64,000 nucleotides of DNA from Nyssa sinensis (taxonomy: Eukaryota > Streptophyta > Magnoliopsida > Cornales > Nyssaceae): positions 15,898,450 to 15,962,449 of the forward strand of contig CM018052.1 in assembly GCA_008638375.1 (NCBI GenBank). Direction: 5' to 3'. Position 1 is the first letter of the stretch, and every line of letters begins with the position of its first letter. Below, in pieces: positions 57,566 through 64,000 of the stretch. The notes below the pieces were generated by a model, which searched no databases, was not told the DNA's origin, and worked only from the letters and a program-made list of their open reading frames with translations. Made by a program: the position numbers and the translations under genes.

Positions 57566-58739
57566 CAAAGCATGCAAACCATGCTTTCTTCTTGCAAAAG
57601 AAACCAAAAGAAGAAGAACTGAGGAGATAGAAGGAAGATTCAGAGCAAGAAAGAAAGATAAAACAGTGGTGAAAGGTGAACCCACCAAAAACTTTTAAAA
57701 TTCTCTCTCTAGAATATTTTGCATGTGTTAAGAGATTTAGGTTATGTTATGTATATATGATGCTTAATATATGTATAAGACATGATTAGGCATGAAAACA
57801 GGTCATGAGAACAGTGAAAAACACCTAACCCACGAAAAATCTCCATTGAAGACCTTGCCCAAGGCAGGTCTGAATCGATTTCCTTCAAGCTTGATTTGGC
57901 TTATCAAGACTTAAAGTAGACATTATAAGCATGTTAAAAACATATAACCGCGACCATAAAGCTCAAGAAATGGACCCCATGTGGTGAGTTGCAGGTTACG
58001 GGTTTGCAACCCAACCCCTTAAAACTCGGTTTAAATCAATATTTAAGAACGAGATATGAATCCCCATGAAGAGGGGATCATAACAAACGAAACCCCATGA
58101 ATTTTGGTTAAGAAATAAGCATGAACCATAGGTTTTACAGTTCGGGTTATCATGGTTTAAACCCAACGATTGAACCATATTCGAAGCCCTAAATCGATTC
58201 AAAAACACGTATTAAGACATTAAGAAGTGATTGGAAAAGAAAACAGAGAAAATAGACTTGAAAAACATCACGAAATTGGACTGGAAAAATCTAGGGTTTT
58301 ACAGTGAACAGTGTCGACTTCGTGGGGAAGATGACACTGTTCGGGTCGGGTCGGATTCGGTTACAGGTCCGGGTCGAACCAGATCCAACGGTCAGGTTAT
58401 GTAAACGGTGACGTTTTGGTTTAAATGTTTTAAAACCCTAGGGCTGACGTCATCATGACGTTAGCATTATGTCAAGAACCGACTAGACCGGTTGGGTTGT
58501 AACTGAACCGGACCGGTTCACTTATATTTGGACCGAACCCTTTGGTTTTATAATTTAATTAAAAATCAAATAAACCAACACTCTTTGTATTTACGGATTG
58601 ACCCCAGAACTTCTGGACAATCCTCCTATGGCCCAACTGATGAAGAATTTATGCAATTAAGCCCCTGAAAAATAATTAAATAATAAATTTAATTATTTAA
58701 TAAATAAAGTAAAATTTCTATTATCCCCTTGGGTAATAA

Positions 58740-59290
58740 ATAGAGCAAATGAAGTCCAAATTAAGCATATTAATAGTGTATTTTAACTATTTTGGACATT
58801 CTGAGACCAATGGTAGGGTCCATTTTACGAGACGGGGCCCGAAAAATAAAAACACGTAAGGGGTAAATGACCAAAATACCCCTTGACCAAAATTTAACAA
58901 GTTATTAGTGTATTCTTACTATCTCGGACCTTCTGAGTCCAATGGTGAGGTCCACGACACAAGATGAGGTCCCGAACATAAAGACACGTAAGGGGATAAA
59001 ATGACCAAATTACCCCTGGTACCTCAAAAGTCAAATTAAAAGCAGGGAAGGTCTAAATTGACTTTCTTTGACATCCCGGACTCAATAATGGAGTCCAAAT
59101 TATGAAACGAAGTACGAAAAAATATGACACGTAAAACGATAAATGACCATTTTGCCCCTTTACATATAAAAGTCCGAATTAGATTCTAAGAAAGCCTAAA
59201 CCAACTTTCTTCGACGCTCTGGACTCAATAATAGAGTCTATTCGACCAAAAGAAGTATCTAAAATAAAAAGACATAAAATTTGATGAATA
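58740..59290 (+). repeat. Four tandem ~143-bp units with a quasi-palindromic GGACTC...GAGTCC core
   Basis: Cores at about 58803, 58935, 59078 and 59221 share the pattern TTCTGGACTCAATGGTGGAGTCC with substitutions. The same core occurs in LTR1 (46198 and 46337 on the minus strand), LTR2 (56693, 56848) and copies 1 and 2 (7085, 19976). It lies in the presumed first intron. Confidence 0.7.
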
Positions 59291-59426
59291 GCATCTGTTA
59301 AATGACTATGGACTGAAATATTGCCAAGGCATTAAACTAAGGCAAGTACGAAGAAAATGAAATACGAAAAGACACGACAACATATCAACCTTAGAATGAA
59401 ATTTCTAACTCATAAGTTGTTCTTAG

Positions 59427-59906
59427 GTGATAAACATGGAAGAGCAACCCAAGAAATCCACCATCATGAATAAAGCCCAAAGGGCCAAGGATCCCAAGCA
59501 ACAAGCTTTCATGAAAGACCTATTGTGGCAACAAAAGGTAATTGAAAGGCACATAAGAATCGCCAAGGCCACTGAGGTGATTTCGGTTAGGCCCTTTATA
59601 CATAAGTCACCCACCAGGGAAATGGTAGCTGAGGCCAGGAAAAAGAAGGAAGAAGCAAAGAAAAGAAAAGAGGAAGAAAAAGAAAATACCGAAACCTTAA
59701 GTGAGTGGGTAAAAAGGTAATGCGTGTTTCTTACTCATTCTATATGATACCACTATAAGATAAGTTGTAGTTAACTTATGTGGTAAAGGAAAAAGTTAAG
59801 TTTAGTTAACTAATTTCATTATGAAATTTATTGAGTCTTTTTCTAAATTGTTTAGGATAAGGGCTGATAAGGGCAACACTCCTCAGTAGGGTCTACGGTA
59901 TATGAG
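59427..59906 (+). CDS. Conserved LTR-encoded ORF (LTR3 copy), spliced
   Basis: The exon begins at acceptor TTGTTCTTAG/G (59426/59427); ATG at 59436. The frame is open for about 94 codons with KQQAFMKDLLWQQKVIERHI, TEVISVRPFIHKSPT and a strongly charged Lys/Glu helix, ending LSEWVKR. The stop TAA overlaps the donor AAAAAG/GTAATG (59716/59717). If spliced to 59856 (acceptor AAATTGTTTAG/G), the frame continues ten codons to TAG at 59887-59889, predicting 104 residues. Mini-exon 59856-59906 ends GAG/GTGAGT and is 51 nt. No known domain; it looks cytosolic or nuclear, helical and basic. No disabling change is seen in a region where all other TE genes are broken. Confidence 0.7.
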
Positions 59907-61020
59907 GTGAGTAACCTTGTATTTGAAGTGGAGATTTAACTCCATGGATTTGAAAAGGTTTTAAATGCAAAGACATGAAATGTTTGAAATTCCAAATTTA
60001 GTGTTTACATGATTCAGTTTTTAATTGTTCTGTTTTATAACCCCATTGTGACATGCTCAGTGATTGGTTTCTATAACAATTTTTCCTTCAAATACTTTTC
60101 AGCATGCCTAGTTAAAATGTAATTATTGTTAAATATTCTGAATTTGCTTATTTCAAGTATACGAATGTTTATTACGAATTTATGAAAAGTATCTATGAGA
60201 AAAGTCACATGATAAATATTTTATAAGATAATGGTGCATAAGCACACAGGCATCATTTTGGGTTTCTTCGGATCTCATTGACCTGTCAAAAAACCACATA
60301 GTCAGTATTTTGGGTTCTTATTGTAACTCATTGACCTGTCATTTGAAATGCCCGGTAGCAGGATCTAATCCCCCAGGCAAATGAGATATCTCCATTTATA
60401 AGTAAGATGGGAGTCCGGTTCGAAACGGATTCCACTAATGGAAGTGATAAGATGACAAATGGTTTGAAAATGGAAGCAGGTTTTTACTCTCATTTTCAAT
60501 ATGCATATGTTTGAGTTTATATACTCTATTTAAGAAATACATGATATGTTATATGTTTTAAAGTTCATATGTATAAGTTTAGCTTGAATACTTTAAATGT
60601 TTCCAAGCTACATGTTTTAAGGAATGCATATATTCTGTATTCAAAGTATACGAACAATTGGCGGTGACTATTTTACAACTCTTATGTACTAAACCACTAC
60701 TAATTGAAAACCCCATGACAAATACTGGAATTGCTCACAAGCTTAGATTAGCTTACCCGGACTTTGTTCGGACCCCCCCTTTCAAGTGATTCAGCAGACA
60801 GGGCCTTAAGGACGATGGCGATGAGTCTAGCTGTTTTTGGAAGGATATGTTAAGTAGTTTCTTTTGAAGAACTTATGAACACTAGTAGTACATTTGTATT
60901 AGTAAACAATGTAAGAGTATGTAACAAGCCCTCAGGGCAACCGAATATGTATTGTATTAATGTATGAAGTCTTTAAGTTTTCGTTATACTCTGAATGTGT
61001 AACCATGTATGCAATGTACG

Positions 61021-61130
61021 AAGCGGCAGTATCGGACGGATGTGCGTAAATTTAAATAAGAAAAGAAAAGAAAAAGTTTTTCACGCTTCCGCAAAACGTA
61101 TGTCGCACATCTATTCGATACCGCTGCTTA
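61021..61130. repeat. Inverted repeat near the LTR3 3' end
   Basis: Arms 61021-61046 (AAGCGGCAGTATCGGACGGA...) and 61104-61130 (...ATTCGATACCGCTGCTTA) are about 26 nt with a few mismatches and a 57-nt A-rich loop. The transcript could fold into a stem-loop shortly before the LTR end. Confidence 0.75.
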
Positions 61131-62600
61131 TGTCAGCCTTCGCCCAAGGGTCCCCAGACTTGAGGGTGGCGGTCGCGATGCGAGATCCGCACAGGGTGGG
61201 TTTCGGGTCGTGACACCTTTGAGTAAGAATTGAACTAAGAAATGTTTCTTAATTTATAGGATCGACGAAGGGAAATGAGAAGGAGATCTCTTAAAAGAGG
61301 AAAACCATTTTGAAGGTAAGTAAACCTGAACTCTAATTGGTGGTGTTCCTTAGCCACGTTGTGATTATATTTTCTCAATGCTGCCAGCTTGTATTCTTTT
61401 GTACATTCCTATCAGTTATTTTGATTCCATAACTGGATATTCATGACCTCCCTATGGATATATTGACATCCTTATTGTCGATATTCTGTTATGGTTGCTT
61501 ACACATTGTTATAACCCTTTGTTGATGGATGTTGGAAAACTATTACGATATCTTTTGTTGTGGACACAATAATCTATGTATATGTGCATACCTTGTGGAA
61601 TTCATTTGATTATAACATTGGTTTTTAGCACCCGGGGGTTGTGTTTGTCACAACGCCCATCTTGACTCTTTAGATGTTGATGACCTACGGGTCGGTGTTT
61701 GGGTATAATACCTAACACGTAGTCTTGATAAGGACATGATTAATTGATGAGAGCTCTTGGTGCATTTTAGGGAAACCCAAAAATGAGTGGTAAACCCGAA
61801 TGAGTACTGTTTGGGGGTAGCTAGACTCTATTTGTTGATATCATTTAATGGACTCATTATTCTTGTATAACAGATTTTACACTCTGATCACCATTTGATG
61901 ATGTACTCTTTGATTAATAAATATGTTTTCCAAGCTTATCATTCAATTCGATTGACTTCTTGTGGTTCCTGGCAGCTGGATATTACAAGTGTTAAATCCA
62001 TTATTGTTGTCTTGTTCAATTGGTCACATCTCAATTCGAACTAATTTTGGATTGTACCTTTTGACTAAAGGTTCACCCTTATTGGTTTTGTTTTCCCTTG
62101 TGATTGACTATTTCTTGTAACTTTTCACTTACCCCCATCATATGCATTTTGTTGTCTAAATTGTACTAAACCCATGGCAGAGTAAGGAAATTTACTTACT
62201 AAGTTAAGTTAGCTCATCCCATATTTATATTACATTTTTCAAGAAGGTATGCAGCAAAGGGATAGTAGAGTGCTCACTGGCAACAAACGTCACGCTTTTA
62301 TTCACAGACTTATCTTCCTCATGTAATGAATAGATTCCTTTTATATTTTGATGTAACAGACTAAGTATGATATAGTCTCTCTCTCCCATGAGTACACGTC
62401 TTGGGGTTGGCATTTTGTTAAAGGATCTATAACTTAAAAATCACTTTAATCACGGTCTATAAACCTTATATGATTATACTACATATTTATTTAATTTTGG
62501 CAACACTATTAGTGATTCTCAATTGAAATTGGTTAAGTACAGCTTGAGAACCACCTCCCACGACTCCTAATCCGCATAGGGTGGGTTTCGGGTCATGACA

Positions 62601-62679
62601 AATACAGTTTCAGGGAAATATCCAAATCATAAGAAAATCTTTCTTCCCCATAATATGTTTTCCCTCCCGAGTAAATCAT
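62601..62679 (-). pseudogene. MULE transposase first codons, beyond LTR2
   Basis: From an ATG at 62679-62677 the minus frame reads MIYSGGKTYYGEERFSYDLD and ends at the LTR2 border. It fits the start of the MULE N-terminal region that continues at 54934. Short, so identification depends on the continuity across the insertion. Confidence 0.55.
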
Positions 62680-64000
62680 AACATTTGTGCGTCTTTCTGC
62701 AATTTACAACCTTCACAAATATGTAATTAGTAAGTATATTAAATATTTGTCTATTAGCAAGGATAAGTCCAATATTTGTCTATTAGTAAGTATATTATAA
62801 TATTTTGACTTTGAATTAAGCTTTTTAGGTAGCATTTTAATTTTAGGTGCATATTTTAGATTTTTATTTCTTCTTTTGAATTCTTTTGTTATAAAAAGTC
62901 ATAAGAAAATTTCATTGGCTGCTACTCATCAAAAAAAGAAAATATAAATTCCACGGCTGCTAGAATCTTGATTTGGAAGTAATTTTAGGCTTTTAATACC
63001 TATGTTGGGTCCTGCCTTATATAGGTACAAGGTTAGCACAAGTCTTCTTGTGCGTATAGGGTTACAAAATAAACCTATAAAAATGCTCAAACTAGGGCTT
63101 TAATGAGAGTGACCAATTTTGAGTTAATAAATGGGACTCTTCTTCTCTTTTGTGGTCAAGAGGCTTGGAAGTCAATTGTGTGTCCTCCCTTTTTCTTATT
63201 ACAGGAACAGGGTGGGTTACATCGTTACCTCTTTGCATTATGGTATTTTTTTGTGAAATTTATTGTATGTTGCTTGAATATTCATTATTACATTTTGTAA
63301 TTCTACTTTGTATTCATACCATTTTTTAAAACCCATCCCCAAATATGGAAACTAAACTTATCATACACTACACATTACAAAAAGATAAGGTAATGCTACA
63401 CAACCTATTACACTATTCAAACAATTTGATTAATACATAGTAGATGCTATGGTTTTGGAGAAAGATGAAGCTACTATATGTTGGGATTCTTTGAATGTAG
63501 TTTACCTTTTGTTTTCAGATACTCTCACTTTCTCTATGAAAATTTTGAGTTATTGCACCTTTTTATATATATAAATGACTCAGTTTGTGTTGTGGGAGCA
63601 TCAATCATTGCTAGTTTATTTTTTTCTTTATTATAAATTTTATTGTTATTCCTCAAGCACTGAGTAAAAGAATAATTGAAATATATAGATAAAACTTGTT
63701 TTTTTGGTTGTGGGGTGATACATTTTTCATGTCTCAGTTAGCCCCATCAACCATGAAGCATGATAGGATCAAAGCTAGACTACTAGAGTTCATTGAAGAT
63801 ATCTATCAAACATGTAGGCTATAGGAAAAATATTCAGTGAATCATGTTAAGTGATGTTCAGACTAAACTATTATTACAACAAACTTAACCAACAAACTCA
63901 AAACACAAAATAAAAATAAAAAATAAGTAAAAAATCATACCTCGAAAGAGCAAAATGGTGTGAGAGTGAAAGAGTGTGAGACACAAACACTTGAAAGAGT
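62680..64000. other. AT-rich terminal stretch, no gene recognised
   Basis: Short frames only, with frequent A/T runs. No TE domain or RNA gene was recognised. A tandem piece with CAATATTTGTCTATTAG occurs twice at about 62741-62800. Confidence 0.55.

Larger units (their letters stand above)
57070..61215 (+). repeat. LTR3: 4.1-kb solo LTR with CCTTT target-site duplication and an encoded ORF
   Basis: Begins TGTAATATCCCGACCCGGG and ends GGTTTCGGGTCGTGACA; flanked by CCTTT at 57065-57069 and 61216-61220. No primer site or polypurine tract adjoins it, so it is a solo LTR. Order: microsatellite-rich U3 (57120-57420), TATA-like TTTAAAAACC (57556-57565), leader exon with donor 57675, intron, four tandem ~143-bp units (58740-59290), ORF exon (59427-59716), mini-exon (59856-59906), terminal acceptor near 60794, and an inverted repeat near the end (61021-61130). 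The perfect duplication and few terminal changes suggest it is the youngest insertion here. Confidence 0.9.
54935..62600 (+). repeat. LTR2: gypsy-type LTR inserted in the MULE gene, itself interrupted by LTR3
   Basis: Starts TGTAACACCCTGACCC at 54935 and ends GGGTTTCGGGTCATGACA at 62600, the family end. Removing LTR3 leaves about 3.5 kb. The MULE reading frame resumes on both sides, supporting an insertion, although the flanking five bases (TATGT and AATAC) no longer match. It has a mini-exon (61260-61315: TTTATAG/G...TGAAG/GTAAGT) and a late acceptor-like ACATTTTTCAAG near 62243 but lacks the conserved ORF exon. Confidence 0.75.

Noticed and set aside
54930..62605. A target-site duplication for LTR2
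   Set aside because: Flanking pentamers TATGT and AATAC agree at only two positions. The insertion is supported by MULE frame continuity instead, so no duplication is claimed.

Overview
This is a gene-poor, repeat-dense stretch of a plant nuclear genome, most likely a eudicot and probably pericentromeric or otherwise heterochromatic. The evidence is layer upon layer of LTR retrotransposons, all with plant-lineage hallmarks: Tat-type gag-pol with an antisense extra gene, initiator-tRNA-Met primer sites, SIRE-like copia pieces and MULE debris. I found no intact ordinary host gene, no rRNA, no convincing tRNA gene and no CRISPR. Nearly every long reading frame belongs to a transposable element, and most are broken.

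Layout. 1-6266: Tat-lineage Ty3/gypsy element A, minus strand, cut by the window start, with a 544-bp 5' LTR. 6267-6380: AT/GT microsatellite. About 6960-9501: long gypsy-type LTR (copy 1). 9502 to about 18400: Tat-lineage element B, plus strand, heavily decayed, with a spliced antisense gene behind its integrase. About 18430-25184: a second long LTR (copy 2), followed by a tRNA-Met primer site and itself split by a 2957-bp solo LTR with a perfect GTGTC target duplication. 25185-28424: further LTR/primer-site remnants and AT-rich sequence. 28425-30616: a minus-strand LTR whose U3 holds an 18-unit hairpin minisatellite, abutting a copia reverse-transcriptase fragment (30617 to about 31480). 31481-35307: unrecognised AT-rich sequence. 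35308-44523: the end of an LTR (LTR4), then Tat-lineage element C (minus), whose 3' LTR holds a nested LTR with a perfect GGCTT duplication. 44524 to about 47640: LTR1 (minus). 49106-51025: a SIRE/Maximus-like copia LTR flanked by both primer site and polypurine tract. 51187-53260: a third, 5'-truncated long LTR (copy 3). 53800-62679: a MULE transposase remnant split by LTR2 (54935-62600), which is itself split by solo LTR3 (57070-61215, perfect CCTTT duplication).

Most interesting signals. (1) The LTR1-LTR4 family carries an apparent multi-exon gene inside the LTR. Two highly diverged members, LTR1 and LTR3, keep an intact ORF of about 90 codons that is clearly homologous at protein level. 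It is flanked by good splice sites, followed by a 51-59-nt mini-exon and then a terminal-exon acceptor, and parts of this structure recur in LTR2, LTR4 and the copy 1-3 LTRs. (2) All three Tat elements have a stop codon followed by CAA TTA at the gag-protease/pol boundary, which matches the classic leaky-stop context UAG-CAR-YYA. (3) Elements B and C carry unrelated tandem arrays directly behind integrase and an antisense extra gene in the equivalent place.

The genes do not form a host pathway. They are remnants of gag-protease-reverse transcriptase-RNase H-integrase polyproteins, with lost catalytic residues and many CAG-to-TAG nonsense changes consistent with long methylated decay. The conserved LTR ORF is the exception.
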